Origin: Rhodobacteraceae bacterium Araon29
GTDB taxonomy: Bacteria > Pseudomonadota > Alphaproteobacteria > Rhodobacterales > Rhodobacteraceae
Length of the DNA: 64,000 nucleotides
NCBI GenBank assembly: GCA_039640505.1
Contig: CP046865.1
Coordinates: forward strand, 3,091,501 to 3,155,500
Reading direction: 5' to 3'
Each line of letters starts with the position of its first letter. The first letter of the stretch is position 1. Position numbers and translations under genes: made by a program. Under the pieces are notes generated by a model. The model worked only from the letters and a program-made list of their open reading frames with translations, did not search any database and had not been told where the DNA came from. Positions 17,818-28,351 of the stretch are shown piece after piece.

Positions 17818-18452
17818 TCGAAATTTTGCGGCGCCAGCCAAGCCTCAAAGGCTTCTTTCAAAGCTGGCCAATCCCTATCAATTGCAGCAAACCAAGCCGT
17901 ATCTCGGTTTCGGCCTTTAACCACCAGCGCCTGACGAAAAACACCTTCGAAGCTAAGTCCAAGACGTTGTGCAGCCCGGCGCGACGGACGATTGAGAGCA
18001 TTACATTTCCATTCATACCGTCTGTAGCCTGCCTCAAACGCCCATTTCATCATCAAATACATTGCTTCAGTTGCAGCCGTGGTTTTTTGAAAGTGAGGTG
18101 CCAAAGCTATGTTGCCAACTTCAATGCTGCCCTTATCAGGAGCAATCCGAAGATAGCTTGCCACCCCACCAAGCTGACTGGTAGCCAAATCACGTATCGC
18201 AAAAAAAACAAAATCGTTGTTCGCAGTGATGTCTGAAATCCATTTGTAAAACTGAGCTGACGAATGAAAGGGACCAACAGGCATATAATCCCAAACAGCA
18301 TCTTTACCCTGAAATGCTTGATATAGATCCGCCGCATGCTGCTGCGCAGATAAAGGGGATAAATGAACAAAGCGCCCAGACAACTCGGTGGTGCCGGGCC
18401 GCTCAGGGGGACCCCATCCAGACACCAATTCACCGAGCGGATTGTCAGACAT
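17742..18452 (-). CDS. RimJ/RimL-type GNAT acetyltransferase
   Basis: A 236-residue protein of the RimJ/RimL branch of GNAT enzymes. Characteristic parts are VEVGNIALAPHFQKTTAATEAMYLMMKWAFEAGYRRYEWKCNALNRPSRRAAQRLGLSFEGVFR, which includes the acetyl-CoA loop and the C-terminal N-R-AS--A-RLGF pattern. It should acetylate the amino group of a protein or small molecule. It converges on the receiver-domain gene with a 76-bp overlap. Confidence 0.88.
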   Translation of the reverse strand: MSDNPLGELVSGWGPPERPGTTELSGRFVHLSPLSAQQHAADLYQAFQGKDAVWDYMPVGPFHSSAQFYKWISDITANNDFVFFAIRDLATSQLGGVASYLRIAPDKGSIEVGNIALAPHFQKTTAATEAMYLMMKWAFEAGYRRYEWKCNALNRPSRRAAQRLGLSFEGVFRQALVVKGRNRDTAWFAAIDRDWPALKEAFEAWLAPQNFDQEGEQKERLGNLTALVRASSDPTL

Positions 18453-18551
18453 AATAGCTTTCTCTAAAATTAAAAACCGCTCACAAAACAGCAGCCCTGT
18501 AACACCAAACTAGCAATAGCCTGCAAAAAGGAAAACCCTAATTCTGTTTCA

Positions 18552-20327
18552 TCAGTCCTGCTGAATAACGCGCAAGTTCAATTCCATAAGTTGCTCGCTC
18601 AAGGGCTCGCTTGGGGCCCCCATCATCAGATCCTCAGCACGTTGGTTCATGGGGAACATGATGACCTCGCGGATATTCATTTCATCTGCCAGCAGCATCA
18701 CGATGCGGTCAATACCGGCAGCACAACCGCCATGAGGCGGAGCCCCGTATTGAAAAGCGTTTACCATTCCACCAAAGCGCTTACGCACTTCTGATTCGTC
18801 ATAGCCTGCTATTTCAAACGCTTTGAACATAATTTCCGGTTTATGGTTACGGATGGCGCCTGATACCAACTCATACCCGTTGCAGGCCAAATCATACTGA
18901 TAACCCAACACCTCTAATGGGTTACCAGTGAGTGCCTCCATACCGCCTTGTGGCATCGAGAACGGATTATGCTCAAAATCTATTTTACCGGTTTCCGCGT
19001 CCTTTTCGTAAATTGGAAAATCTACAATCCATGCAAATGCAAATCGGTCCTTATCGGTAAGGTTCAATTCTTCGCCGATCACATTCCGGGCCCGGCCGGC
19101 CACAGCTTCAAAAGTTTTCGGCTTACCAGCAAGGAAAAATGCAGCGTCGCCAACACCCAAATCCAATTGCTCACGAATGGCTTCGGTGCGCTCAGGCCCA
19201 ATATTTTTGGCTAAAGGACCTGCGGCCTCCATTCCGTTTTCACCCTCGCGCCAAAAGATATATCCCATCCCCGGCAGACCTTCTTTTTGCGCAAACGCAT
19301 TCATCCGGTCGCAAAATTTACGGCTCCCACCTGTGGGCGCTGGGATCGCGCGAATTTCAGTGCCTTCCTGCTCTAAAAGCTTTGCAAAAATGGCAAAACC
19401 AGATCCACGGAAATGATCGCTCACCACTTGCATTTTAATCGGGTTGCGTAAATCCGGCTTGTCGGAGCCATACCAAAGCACCGCATCGCGGTAAGAAATT
19501 TGTGGCCAATCCTGATCTACTTTGCGGCCGCCACCAAATTCATCAAAAACGCCCTTTAGAACCGGCTCGATTGCATCAAAAACATCCTGCTGCGTGACAA
19601 AAGACATTTCCATATCCAACTGATAAAAATCCGTTGGTGATCTGTCAGCGCGAGGGTCTTCATCCCGAAAACAAGGCGCAATTTGAAAATACCGGTCAAA
19701 GCCGGACACCATGATCAACTGCTTGAACTGCTGAGGCGCCTGCGGCAACGCATAGAATTTTCCAGGATGCAGACGGCTTGGAACAAGAAAGTCGCGCGCA
19801 CCTTCCGGACTTGAAGCAGTGATTATCGGGGTTTGGAATTCCCTAAAGTCCACGTCCCACATCCGTTTTCGGATCGAGGCCACCACATCAGAACGCAATT
19901 TCATATTGTTTTGTAGCTTTTCCCTGCGCAAGTCCAGATAGCGATAGCGAAGACGGGTTTCTTCGGGATATTCTTGGTCGCCAAACACCATAAGAGGCAG
20001 CTCTTCTGAGGCACCCAAAACTTCCATGTCTCGAATAAACACTTCGACTTCCCCAGTAGGAAGCTTTGGGTTTATGAGGCTTTCATCTCTGGCCAATACA
20101 TTCCCGTCTATTCTAATGCACCATTCGCTGCGCAATTCTTCAATCTGCGAAAACACTGGGCTATCTGCATCAGCTATCACCTGGGTCACTCCATAATGAT
20201 CGCGCAGATCAATAAACAAAACACCTCCGTGATCACGTACGCGGTGAACCCATCCGCAAAGACGAACAGTTTGCCCAACATGGGACACATTCAAGTCAGC
20301 ACAGGTATGGCTGCGGTAGGCATGCAT
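18552..20327 (-). CDS. aspS: Aspartyl-tRNA synthetase
   Basis: A 591-residue class II synthetase of the bacterial type: N-terminal OB-fold anticodon domain (residues 1-110), class II core ([45 protein letters not shown]), the GAD insertion, and the C-terminal [14 protein letters not shown] motif 3. The start [12 protein letters not shown] at 20327 is the usual N-terminus; an in-frame ATG 45 bp upstream is less likely. Class II bacterial AspRS in alphaproteobacteria is often non-discriminating for Asp/Asn tRNAs; whether that applies here cannot be told. Confidence 0.97.
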   Translation of the reverse strand: MHAYRSHTCADLNVSHVGQTVRLCGWVHRVRDHGGVLFIDLRDHYGVTQVIADADSPVFSQIEELRSEWCIRIDGNVLARDESLINPKLPTGEVEVFIRDMEVLGASEELPLMVFGDQEYPEETRLRYRYLDLRREKLQNNMKLRSDVVASIRKRMWDVDFREFQTPIITASSPEGARDFLVPSRLHPGKFYALPQAPQQFKQLIMVSGFDRYFQIAPCFRDEDPRADRSPTDFYQLDMEMSFVTQQDVFDAIEPVLKGVFDEFGGGRKVDQDWPQISYRDAVLWYGSDKPDLRNPIKMQVVSDHFRGSGFAIFAKLLEQEGTEIRAIPAPTGGSRKFCDRMNAFAQKEGLPGMGYIFWREGENGMEAAGPLAKNIGPERTEAIREQLDLGVGDAAFFLAGKPKTFEAVAGRARNVIGEELNLTDKDRFAFAWIVDFPIYEKDAETGKIDFEHNPFSMPQGGMEALTGNPLEVLGYQYDLACNGYELVSGAIRNHKPEIMFKAFEIAGYDESEVRKRFGGMVNAFQYGAPPHGGCAAGIDRIVMLLADEMNIREVIMFPMNQRAEDLMMGAPSEPLSEQLMELNLRVIQQD

Positions 20328-20777
20328 AGGTTTGGCCTTTCGAGCGGGTAAAGTCAGTTCGTGCCGATACACAAGGTTGCGCGCCCGATGTCAAGCCATC
20401 AGTCATAAGAGTTCTCCCACGATTTTACGGCACAGCGGTTTTCCAGTCACAATTTGAGGCCATTTTACCAGATTATCATAGTTTACTGGTATTTTTCTGT
20501 AAGCCTAATCCATCCACTGTCTATTCGCGGTTTTGTGTGGAACACGAAGATCATATCATAAAAGCTTCATCTTAAGGTCGAAACTTTCTCATACAACTGA
20601 GTATCACCCAATGCCTCTGTTGCTAATATTTGGGCATCAAAGTGCATTCCATCTAGTTCTTTACAGATTATTTCCCGATCCCTCTTGAACCTTTTCGTTG
20701 GTTGTCTATAACCCAGAACAATTTGCGTTGTCCCACAGCGAGCAACCCGCAATTGCTGCCATACCAAAGGTATTTAA
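20328..20777. other. Non-coding region between aspS and carB
   Basis: A stretch of 450 bp with no credible gene. A 66-codon ORF on the minus strand (20567-20767) has no ribosome-binding site or family and is not annotated. The region should contain divergent promoters for aspS and carB. Confidence 0.5.
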
Positions 20778-23700
20778 ATGCCCAAAAGAACCGATATTTC
20801 ATCGATCATGATTATTGGCGCCGGTCCGATCGTAATCGGACAAGCCTGTGAATTTGACTATTCAGGCGCCCAAGCCTGTAAAGCTCTTCGAGAAGAAGGA
20901 TACAGAGTGATTTTGGTCAACTCTAATCCCGCCACAATCATGACTGACCCAGAATTGGCCGATGCAACTTATATCGAGCCGATAACCCCAGATGTTGTTG
21001 CCAAAATCATCGAAAAAGAACGGCCCGATGCACTTTTACCAACCATGGGGGGGCAAACCGGACTGAACACTTCGTTAGCGCTCGAAGAAATGGGAGTTCT
21101 GGAAAAATTTGGGGTTGAAATGATCGGCGCCAAACGCGATGCGATCGAAATGGCTGAAGATCGCAAGCTATTTCGAGAGGCAATGGACCGCATCGGTCTG
21201 GAAAATCCAAAGGCGACCATTGTTACAGCCCCTCAAACTCAAAATGGAAAAGCAGACTTAAACGAAGGCGTTCGTTCGGCGCTTGAAGCGCTCGACGATA
21301 TTGGTTTGCCAGCCATCATCCGGCCCGCGTTCACACTTGGCGGAACCGGCGGAGGGGTGGCTTATAACCGAGACGATTATGAATTTTACTGCCGCAGCGG
21401 CATGGATGCCTCGCCGGTCAATCAGATTTTGGTCGACGAGTCACTTTTGGGCTGGAAAGAGTTTGAAATGGAAGTTGTTCGCGACACGGCGGACAACGCG
21501 ATTATTGTTTGCTCTATCGAAAATATTGACCCGATGGGCGTGCATACAGGCGACTCAATCACTGTAGCACCTGCCCTTACGCTTACGGACAAAGAATACC
21601 AGATCATGCGCAACGGTTCGATCGCAGTATTACGTGAAATCGGTGTGGAAACAGGCGGATCTAACGTGCAATGGGCCGTAAACCCAGAGGATGGGCGCAT
21701 GGTGGTCATTGAAATGAACCCTAGGGTCTCACGCTCATCGGCTCTTGCATCGAAAGCGACCGGCTTTCCTATTGCCAAAATCGCTGCAAAGCTTGCTGTC
21801 GGGTATACGCTTGATGAGCTAGACAATGATATCACCAAGGTCACACCAGCAAGCTTTGAGCCCACGATCGACTATGTGGTGACAAAAATTCCACGCTTTG
21901 CGTTTGAAAAATTCCCAGGATCAGAGCCGCATCTTACAACAGCCATGAAATCAGTTGGTGAAGCTATGGCAATTGGCCGGACCATCCATGAGAGCTTGCA
22001 AAAGGCGCTGGCGTCAATGGAAACTGGCCTAACCGGCTTTGATGAGGTTGACATCATTGGAGCACCGGACAAGCCAGCAATCATCAAGGCAATCAGCCAA
22101 CAAACGCCCGACCGCTTGCGCACAATTGCGCAGGCAATGCGGCATGGCCTGAGTGACAACGAAATCCATTCTGTAACAAAATTCGATCCTTGGTTTTTGG
22201 CACGAATTCGCGAAATTGTCGATGCTGAGAGCCAACTCAGAAAGAATGGCCTGCCGACGGATCAGGCCTCTCTTCGGTCGCTCAAAATGTTTGGATTTTC
22301 CGATGCACGCCTCGCAACTCTTACAAATCTGAGCGAAACGGAAGTACGGCATGCGCGGCATGCGCAGGGGGTAACCGCTGTATTTAAACGTATTGATACT
22401 TGTGCAGCCGAGTTTGAAGCGCAAACCCCCTATATGTATTCGACCTATGAAGCGCCCATGATGGGCGAAGTAGAATGCGAAGCACGTCCTAGTTCACGGA
22501 AAAAAGTTGTTATTCTTGGGGGTGGGCCCAACCGGATTGGTCAGGGCATAGAATTCGACTACTGTTGTTGCCATGCCTGTTTTGCCCTCACTGAAGCAGG
22601 GTACGAAACGATCATGATCAATTGTAACCCTGAAACGGTTTCTACGGACTACGACACGTCAGATCGACTTTATTTTGAACCGCTGACCTTTGAGCATGTT
22701 ATGGAGGTGCTTGAGGTTGAAAAAAGGAATGGCACGTTGCACGGCGTCATCGTGCAATTCGGCGGCCAGACGCCCCTAAAACTTTCCAATGCGCTTGAGG
22801 CCGAAGGTATTCCGATCTTGGGTACAACACCAGATGCAATTGACCTTGCTGAAGACCGCGAGCGGTTTCAGGCGCTGGTAAACCAATTGGGACTAAAACA
22901 ACCTAAAAACGGTATTGCCAGCAGCGATGCCGAGGCTTTGGATATCGCTGGTGATATTGGATTTCCGCTGGTTATTCGCCCCTCTTATGTTCTGGGTGGC
23001 AGGGCAATGGAAATCGTTCGCGATATGGCGCAGCTTGAGCGTTATATTAAAGAAGCTGTTGTGGTTTCAGGCGACAGCCCAGTTTTGCTCGATAGCTATC
23101 TTTCAGGCGCCATTGAATGCGATGTGGACGCGCTGTGCGATGGGCAAACGGTGCATGTTGCCGGTATCATGCAGCATATCGAAGAGGCTGGAGTGCACTC
23201 AGGTGATAGCGCCTGCTCGCTGCCACCACATTCGCTGTCCAAAAAGATTATCAGCGAACTGAAAGTTCAAACGGAAGCTTTGGCTTTGGCGCTAAATGTT
23301 GTTGGGCTTATGAATGTCCAATTTGCGGTCAAAGATGGTGAAATTTATCTCATCGAAGTTAACCCGCGCGCTAGCCGGACAGTGCCTTTTGTCGCCAAGG
23401 CTACAGATAGCGCCATTGCATCGATTGCAGCACGACTGATGGCTGGTGAAAAAATGGACAACTTCCCATTACGCGCACCCTATAAAGATGTCTCTTATGG
23501 AGAATCCCTGCCAATGGCTGATCCGATGACCTTGGCAGATCCAAACATGCCTTGGTTTAGCGTCAAAGAGGCGGTTATGCCGTTTGCCCGTTTTCCTGGC
23601 GTAGATACAATTTTGGGCCCTGAAATGCGATCAACCGGTGAGGTGATGGGCTGGGACCGCAGTTTTGCGCGGGCTTTCCTTAAGGCACAGATGGGCGCTG

Positions 23701-24122
23701 GAATGGATTTGCCAGACCCTTCCAAAGGGCCCGTTGGCAAGGTGTTCTTTTCCATCAAGGATAGTGATAAAACTCCACAGCTTGTAGAGACAGCTCAAAT
23801 ATTGATCGATCTAGGGTTTTCGCTAGTGGCCACACGCGGCACAGCTGCATTTTTGGACCAAAAAGGTATCGGCTGTGATGTAACCAACAAAATGTTTGAA
23901 GGCCGACCAAATGTCTATGACCTGTTGAAAGACGGGGAAATATCACTGGTGATGAATACAACCGAAGACGCGCAAGCTGTTGAAGATAGTCGAGAAATCC
24001 GCTCAGTCGCACTGTTTGACAAAATTCCCTATTATACCACTGCTGCAGCAGCGCACGCGGCTGCATTGGCAATGCAAGCGCGAAATGAGGGCGAAATTGA
24101 GGTCAAAGCGCTACAGGCTTAA
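20778..24122 (+). CDS. carB: Carbamoyl-phosphate synthase large subunit
   Basis: A 1114-residue protein with the duplicated ATP-grasp layout: N-half [23 protein letters not shown]-half [22 protein letters not shown], and a C-terminal MGS-like allosteric domain (residues about 960-1100). It makes carbamoyl phosphate from glutamine-derived ammonia, bicarbonate and two ATP, for arginine and pyrimidines. Length is normal for alphaproteobacteria. carA is not adjacent. It is transcribed alone, ending 8 bp before a convergent GST gene. Confidence 0.99.
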   Translation: MPKRTDISSIMIIGAGPIVIGQACEFDYSGAQACKALREEGYRVILVNSNPATIMTDPELADATYIEPITPDVVAKIIEKERPDALLPTMGGQTGLNTSLALEEMGVLEKFGVEMIGAKRDAIEMAEDRKLFREAMDRIGLENPKATIVTAPQTQNGKADLNEGVRSALEALDDIGLPAIIRPAFTLGGTGGGVAYNRDDYEFYCRSGMDASPVNQILVDESLLGWKEFEMEVVRDTADNAIIVCSIENIDPMGVHTGDSITVAPALTLTDKEYQIMRNGSIAVLREIGVETGGSNVQWAVNPEDGRMVVIEMNPRVSRSSALASKATGFPIAKIAAKLAVGYTLDELDNDITKVTPASFEPTIDYVVTKIPRFAFEKFPGSEPHLTTAMKSVGEAMAIGRTIHESLQKALASMETGLTGFDEVDIIGAPDKPAIIKAISQQTPDRLRTIAQAMRHGLSDNEIHSVTKFDPWFLARIREIVDAESQLRKNGLPTDQASLRSLKMFGFSDARLATLTNLSETEVRHARHAQGVTAVFKRIDTCAAEFEAQTPYMYSTYEAPMMGEVECEARPSSRKKVVILGGGPNRIGQGIEFDYCCCHACFALTEAGYETIMINCNPETVSTDYDTSDRLYFEPLTFEHVMEVLEVEKRNGTLHGVIVQFGGQTPLKLSNALEAEGIPILGTTPDAIDLAEDRERFQALVNQLGLKQPKNGIASSDAEALDIAGDIGFPLVIRPSYVLGGRAMEIVRDMAQLERYIKEAVVVSGDSPVLLDSYLSGAIECDVDALCDGQTVHVAGIMQHIEEAGVHSGDSACSLPPHSLSKKIISELKVQTEALALALNVVGLMNVQFAVKDGEIYLIEVNPRASRTVPFVAKATDSAIASIAARLMAGEKMDNFPLRAPYKDVSYGESLPMADPMTLADPNMPWFSVKEAVMPFARFPGVDTILGPEMRSTGEVMGWDRSFARAFLKAQMGAGMDLPDPSKGPVGKVFFSIKDSDKTPQLVETAQILIDLGFSLVATRGTAAFLDQKGIGCDVTNKMFEGRPNVYDLLKDGEISLVMNTTEDAQAVEDSREIRSVALFDKIPYYTTAAAAHAAALAMQARNEGEIEVKALQA

Positions 24123-24130
24123 CTGCGGGT

Positions 24131-24736
24131 TTAACCTGACGGTAAAGTTGTCTTTAACGAAGTTCTTCGCGCCATTTGGCTGTGCCATTTATCCAAGGCC
24201 GCACGGCCTTTGCGCCAATCACGTGCGCCATGACGAAAGTCAAGATAATCTAGGGCGCAGGCGGTGGCGAGTTGGGCGATGTTTAGATCGCCTTGCATCG
24301 CGGCGAACTTTTGGAGCTCTAGCGCGTCCAGCGCATGGGTTATTTTTTCCCATTGGGCATTGACCCAGGTCACTGACCGGTTTTCTTCGTCTCTTAAGCG
24401 CGCTTCGTAGACCATTAAAACAGCGGCATCCATGATGCCATCTGCCAGTGCCTCAAGCGTTAAGACATCCCAAATCCGCTCAGCAGGATAGAGCCCAGCG
24501 CTTGAAATATCGTTTAAATACCGACATATAACCCGGCTATCGAACAGGGATTTACCATCATCCAAAACCAAAACCGGAATTTTACCCAGTGGATTTGCAC
24601 TGCGCGCCGCCGGATCTGTGGCCAGCGGCGTGGTCTGAACGGGCATGGGTATTACCTGATCTGTCAGCCCGCTTTCGTCGATCACAACACGCACTTTTCG
24701 AACGAAAGGAGAAGCCGGTGAGAAGATGAGTTTCAT
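24131..24736 (-). CDS. Glutathione S-transferase family protein
   Basis: A 201-residue GST. The N-terminal thioredoxin-like domain has SPASPFVRKVRVVI with the catalytic-region serine, and GKIPVLVLDDGKSLFDSRVICRYL including the glutathione-binding cis-Pro and Asp-Ser. The helical C-terminal domain includes IAQLATACALDYLDFR. The start MKLIFSPASPF at 24736 fits the family; in-frame codons upstream are unlikely. It converges on carB. Confidence 0.9.
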   Translation of the reverse strand: MKLIFSPASPFVRKVRVVIDESGLTDQVIPMPVQTTPLATDPAARSANPLGKIPVLVLDDGKSLFDSRVICRYLNDISSAGLYPAERIWDVLTLEALADGIMDAAVLMVYEARLRDEENRSVTWVNAQWEKITHALDALELQKFAAMQGDLNIAQLATACALDYLDFRHGARDWRKGRAALDKWHSQMARRTSLKTTLPSG

Positions 24737-24960
24737 GAATTTTACCTGTCTGTTTCGCGTCAGTATCGCGTCTGTATCGCGACTGTGCAAAAATCTACTG
24801 GCTTAGCGTCCCTCTGGCCAGTTTTATTTGCCATTTTCTGACCCGCGATGGCTCAAATGTACAATGACTTTCGAGTATTACTTTTGCGCATGTTTCGGGT
24901 CGTTGCACCTTTGTATTGATCTATTGTTGGCCAAACACGTAAACAAATGGAGCCAAAGCC

Positions 24961-25425
24961 GTGATAAAATTTCTTGGGATGCCAACCGATCAAGCCCGCC
25001 AATTGCAGCTTGAAGGAAGGGATGCATACGACAGGCCCGTTGAAACTAAGATAAATGAAAGTAAATCCTCGCCCTGCAGGCATTGCCTGCAAAATATACC
25101 GGTGCAGCAAAAGATGATTGTTTGCGCCTATCGTCCGTTTTCAGGTTTGCACGCCTATGCCGAGACCGGTCCAATTTTTCTTTGTAGCAACAGTTGCAAG
25201 GCATTTAAGGGACCAAACATTCCGAGTATTTTTGCAGACTCGCCAGATTTTCTTATGAAAGCGTATAATACAAAAGAACGCATTATATATGGTAGCGGGT
25301 CTATTGTACCGAGCGATAGTATTGAGCAACGAGCTGCTGCGCTGCTCGACGACACCAACGCCGCCTTTGTCGATATACGTTCCGCGCGGAATAATTGCTG
25401 GCTCGCGCGCGCCGTTAGGCGGTGA
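24961..25425 (+). CDS. DUF1203 family protein
   Basis: A 154-residue cytoplasmic protein of the DUF1203 family. Recognised from PCRHCLQNIPVQQKMIVCAYRPF and AYAETGPIFLC, which place several cysteines and a histidine in positions that could bind a metal. C-terminal YGSGSIVPSD and VDIRSARNNCWLARAVRR also match. Function is unknown. It converges on the PaiB-like gene 9 bp away. Confidence 0.85.
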   Translation: MIKFLGMPTDQARQLQLEGRDAYDRPVETKINESKSSPCRHCLQNIPVQQKMIVCAYRPFSGLHAYAETGPIFLCSNSCKAFKGPNIPSIFADSPDFLMKAYNTKERIIYGSGSIVPSDSIEQRAAALLDDTNAAFVDIRSARNNCWLARAVRR

Positions 25426-25434
25426 AGGTTGGAC

Positions 25435-26052
25435 CTACGCCTGCCGCATATAGGCTGCCAGCATCGCGGTATCAGAGCCGACGGTATCCGCTTCTACCTG
25501 ATCCGCCGCGCCCAAACGCGCTGTGTCGGGTTTGTTCTGGCCTAATTTCCATGTGCTTTGAATGTCCTCAATACTTAGGCGGCAGGGCACGATCTGGCGC
25601 ATCATTTTATCCAAAACATCCGGCGTCATTTTGGTGCTTTTCCAGACCGGTTTAGGGGCCAGACGGGCCTCGAATTCCTCTGCTAAGCGATCAATCACAG
25701 CGCGGATATTTTCCTGCGGCTGCAAAGACAGGCTACCGGATAAATGCACGGCCACATAATTCCATGTGGGCACTTGATCTTTCACCCCGTACCAATCGGG
25801 GGAAATATAGCCATGCGGCCCGGTGACGGCGAGTTTGGCCGGGCGCGCGCCGGATTTCAAAAGCCGCGCCATCGGGTTTGAACGCACCAGATGCAGCTCA
25901 ACCTCGCCCTGCGCTTCATCAAGCAAAAAAGGAATATGGCTGACCAGCGGCATGTCATCTAGAACCACCATAAGATGCCCAAAGCCCGTTTGGCGCGCAA
26001 AATCCAAACTGCGGCGCGTATCGGTTTTTCGAAAAACTGGGTTGGGATGCAT
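25435..26052 (-). CDS. FMN-binding negative transcriptional regulator family (PaiB-like)
   Basis: A 205-residue protein beginning MHPNPVFRKTD at 26052. The segments VVLDDMPLVSHIPFLLD, HLVRSNPMARLL, YISPDWYGVKDQVPTWNYVAVHLSG and KMMRQIVPCRLSIEDIQSTWKLGQNK are diagnostic of the PaiB/split-barrel flavin-binding family. The family name comes from Bacillus PaiB; the biochemical role is not settled. Interestingly it is divergent from an FMN riboswitch, which could be coincidence. Longer in-frame starts would run into the riboswitch and are rejected. Confidence 0.9.
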   Translation of the reverse strand: MHPNPVFRKTDTRRSLDFARQTGFGHLMVVLDDMPLVSHIPFLLDEAQGEVELHLVRSNPMARLLKSGARPAKLAVTGPHGYISPDWYGVKDQVPTWNYVAVHLSGSLSLQPQENIRAVIDRLAEEFEARLAPKPVWKSTKMTPDVLDKMMRQIVPCRLSIEDIQSTWKLGQNKPDTARLGAADQVEADTVGSDTAMLAAYMRQA

Positions 26053-26120
26053 CGCAAACCTCTTTGGCTCTGTCGCATTTGACCTTGTCAGAGGGGTTTG
26101 AATGTGACAACCTAAAAGTG

Positions 26121-26260
26121 TTCTCAGGGCGGGGCGAAATTCCCCACCGGTGGTATATGGGCATCGTCCCATGAGCCCACGAGCGGCCCTTTTAGGGTGT
26201 CAGCAGATCTGGTGAAACGCCAGAGCCGACGGTCATAGTCCGGATGAAAGAGAGCAGTGA
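26121..26260 (+). ncRNA. FMN riboswitch (RFN element)
   Basis: The conserved RFN core is clear: GGGGCGAAATTCCCCACCGG at 26131-26150, followed by TGGTA, then GAGCCCACGAGC at 26173-26184, a variable arm, and GCCGACGGTCATAGTCCGG at 26225-26243 with GAAAGAGAGC closing the junction. It senses flavin mononucleotide in the nascent mRNA. It lies 70 bp upstream of ribH, so riboflavin synthesis by this enzyme is repressed when FMN is plentiful. Confidence 0.97.
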
Positions 26261-26261
26261 T

Positions 26262-26283
26262 AAAGGGCGTTTTACGCGCCTTT
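26262..26283 (+). terminator. Expression-platform hairpin of the FMN riboswitch
   Basis: AAAGGGCG pairs with CGC-CCTTT (one bulged G) across a TTTTA loop, just after the aptamer and before ribH. It is followed by TGTCATTGTCTTG, only modestly U-rich, so control could be by termination or by another refolding. Confidence 0.55.
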
Positions 26284-26332
26284 GTCATTGTCTTGCGCCT
26301 TGGGTGACGTGTTGTTGAACCAAAGGAGAAAG

Positions 26333-26779
26333 ATGATGACACACACCCGATACGCCTTTGTCAAAGCCGGCTGGCACGCCGATATTGTAGATCAGGCTTT
26401 GGCAGGATTTTTAAAATTAATCCCCCACGAGCATGTGGATGTTTTTGATGTCCCCGGGGCCTTTGAAATGCCGCTGATGGCCAAAAAGCTTGCCATCACC
26501 GGCCGCTATAGCGCCATTGCCTGCGCAGCTTTTGTGGTCGACGGCGGAATTTACCGCCATGATTTTGTCGCGCAATCTGTGGTGGACGGATTGATGCAGG
26601 TGGGGCTAGACACGGATGTGCCGGTGCTTTCGGTTTCCTTAACCCCACACCACTATCAGGAAACAGAACACCACAATGCCATATACAAGGCGCATTTCGT
26701 TGAAAAAGGCCGCGAGGCTGCGGTTGCAGCGCTCAGCATCATTGAGTCACGCACGGGTTTACAAGACAAAGCGGCCTGA
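26333..26779 (+). CDS. ribH: Lumazine synthase, RibH2 type
   Basis: A 148-residue 6,7-dimethyl-8-ribityllumazine synthase, the penultimate riboflavin enzyme. YAFVKAGWHADIVDQA, FDVPGAFEMPL, ACAAFVVDGGIYRHDFVA and VLSVSLTPHHYQETEHH resemble the RibH2 class known from Brucella and Mesorhizobium, which forms decamers and is riboswitch-controlled, instead of the standard icosahedral RibH. The ATG at 26333 follows AAAGGAGA; a second ATG directly after is equally possible. It stands alone with the FMN riboswitch. Confidence 0.93.
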   Translation: MMTHTRYAFVKAGWHADIVDQALAGFLKLIPHEHVDVFDVPGAFEMPLMAKKLAITGRYSAIACAAFVVDGGIYRHDFVAQSVVDGLMQVGLDTDVPVLSVSLTPHHYQETEHHNAIYKAHFVEKGREAAVAALSIIESRTGLQDKAA

Positions 26780-26813
26780 GTAGCGTTGGCTCATAAATTT
26801 TAGATATTATTTT

Positions 26814-27686
26814 ATGAGCCAGCTTAACGCCATTCTTCTTCGTATTTCTGCCGCCGGTCTTTTGGTGGTGATGTCGGCCCTTGTGCATGAGGCCCTAAAG
26901 CAAGCAACCCTTGGCCAAGCTATTTTTTGGCGCTCGCTCTGGTCGCTTCCGGTGATTGTTATGTATGCAAGGGTACTGGGTCCCTTGCGGCATAGTTTGA
27001 AAACAAACCAACCCTTTGGGCATGTTCTAAGGGGGTTAATGGGCCTTGTGGCAATGGCTTTGCATTTCCTATGCCTTGCTCATCTGAACATTTCCTATGC
27101 AACATCGCTTGGGTTTCTAGCGCCCATTTTAGTCCTGCCTTTGGCGGCGGTGTTTTTGGCAGAAAAAATCACAAAGATGGTGCTTTTTGCCAGTTTTTTA
27201 GGCTTTAGTGGTGTGCTTATGATCAGCTTTGCTGAGTTGGACACTGGCGACATGCCAATTGCCAGTTTTATCGGTATAGCGGCCGGTTTGGGCTTTGCCT
27301 TGACGATGGCGTTTACCCGCGTTTTCGTAAAGCAGCTCTCAGTCAAGGACAGCGCCGCGTTGATCGCTTTGTCGTTTTCAGTGATCACCATGCTCGGCGG
27401 TCTTGCGACCCTGCCGTTTGGATGGGGTGCCCTTGGGGATGAGGCGCATCGGTATTTAATGTTTGCCGGTCTTTTGGGCGGCCTTGGGCATGTGATTTCT
27501 AATGAGGCGGTCAAACGCAGCGATATCTCCGTGCTTGGACCTTTTGATTACACTGCGATTATCTGGGCACTGGCCATTGATGTTATGGTTTTTGGCTTTG
27601 TACCAAACAGGCTTGGCTTGTTTGGCATCTTTGTGATTGCCTTTGCAGCTCTGTCCCTTGCGGTGAAACAGGTCCGTTCAGCTTAG
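26814..27686 (+). CDS. EamA/DMT-family transporter
   Basis: A 290-residue membrane protein with ten hydrophobic segments arranged as two EamA repeats (the second begins near SFIGIAAGLGFALTMAFTRVF). It belongs to the drug/metabolite transporter superfamily; the substrate cannot be predicted. It starts 35 bp after ribH on the same strand and could be read through from it, but riboflavin transport is only a guess. Its end overlaps a GST gene on the other strand by 4 bp. Confidence 0.88.
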   Translation: MSQLNAILLRISAAGLLVVMSALVHEALKQATLGQAIFWRSLWSLPVIVMYARVLGPLRHSLKTNQPFGHVLRGLMGLVAMALHFLCLAHLNISYATSLGFLAPILVLPLAAVFLAEKITKMVLFASFLGFSGVLMISFAELDTGDMPIASFIGIAAGLGFALTMAFTRVFVKQLSVKDSAALIALSFSVITMLGGLATLPFGWGALGDEAHRYLMFAGLLGGLGHVISNEAVKRSDISVLGPFDYTAIIWALAIDVMVFGFVPNRLGLFGIFVIAFAALSLAVKQVRSA

Positions 27687-28324
27687 ATATTGGCACTGGC
27701 TGGAAAGATCGTCGCCGCATCGCCGGCCTGCCATTTTGGATATTTACCCATCACGGCCAGAAAGAGCCCAGAGGCCAAAAAAGCCTCAAGCCAGCGCTTG
27801 AGGTCTGGCCAGTCTTGGGCATCGAACCAGTCTTTGTCGATAAAGGCGAATTGGCGCACAAACGGCAGGATAGCCATATCCGCAAGTGAGGAGTTTGGGC
27901 CGAAAAGATACCCCTGCTGCAGCCTCTGGTCCAACTGATAAAGAAATTCCGCCGCGCGGGCGCGGTGGTCGAATTTATCTTCGCCCGGATAGCGGCTGGC
28001 GTATTTGGTCCGGTCAAGCGCCACTTTAAACGGGCCATCCGCTTCGGCAATCAGCGCATGCCCAACGCTCGGCATATCAAGCCAATGGCCCGGATCGTTT
28101 TGCTGCAAGGCCCATTTCATTATATCCAGACTTTCGTCGATCACCTGATCGCCCAGAACCAACGCCGGCACCGTTTGTGAGGGCGATGCAGCCAGAAATT
28201 CGGGGGCTTTATCGCGCAAAACAATTTCGCGCAGCTCGGTTTTGAGACCTGTGATTTGAAGCGCTAGGCGTGCCCGAATGGCATAGGGGCATCGGCGGAA
28301 GCTATAAAGGATGGGCTTGGACAT
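27683..28324 (-). CDS. Glutathione S-transferase family protein (second copy)
   Basis: A 213-residue GST. The N-terminal domain has YSFRRCPYAIRARLALQ (a CPYA motif, as in GrxB/omega-like enzymes, with Cys as likely catalytic residue), then SPSQTVPALVLGDQVIDESLDIMKWAL. The C-terminal helical domain is complete. The cysteine-type active site suggests thiol transfer or dehydroascorbate-like reduction more than classic conjugation. It precedes mtaB and dapF on the same strand in reverse order, with 28 bp to mtaB. Confidence 0.88.
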   Translation of the reverse strand: MSKPILYSFRRCPYAIRARLALQITGLKTELREIVLRDKAPEFLAASPSQTVPALVLGDQVIDESLDIMKWALQQNDPGHWLDMPSVGHALIAEADGPFKVALDRTKYASRYPGEDKFDHRARAAEFLYQLDQRLQQGYLFGPNSSLADMAILPFVRQFAFIDKDWFDAQDWPDLKRWLEAFLASGLFLAVMGKYPKWQAGDAATIFPASANI

Positions 28325-28351
28325 TTTGAGTATTTTTGACGAAGAAAAAAT

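Noticed and set aside
20567-20767. 66-codon ORF upstream of carB on the minus strand
   Set aside because: No ribosome-binding site, no recognised family, and it fills a region expected to hold promoters.
21422-21865. 147-codon ORF opposite carB
   Set aside because: Antisense shadow of a highly conserved gene; composition is not protein-like.
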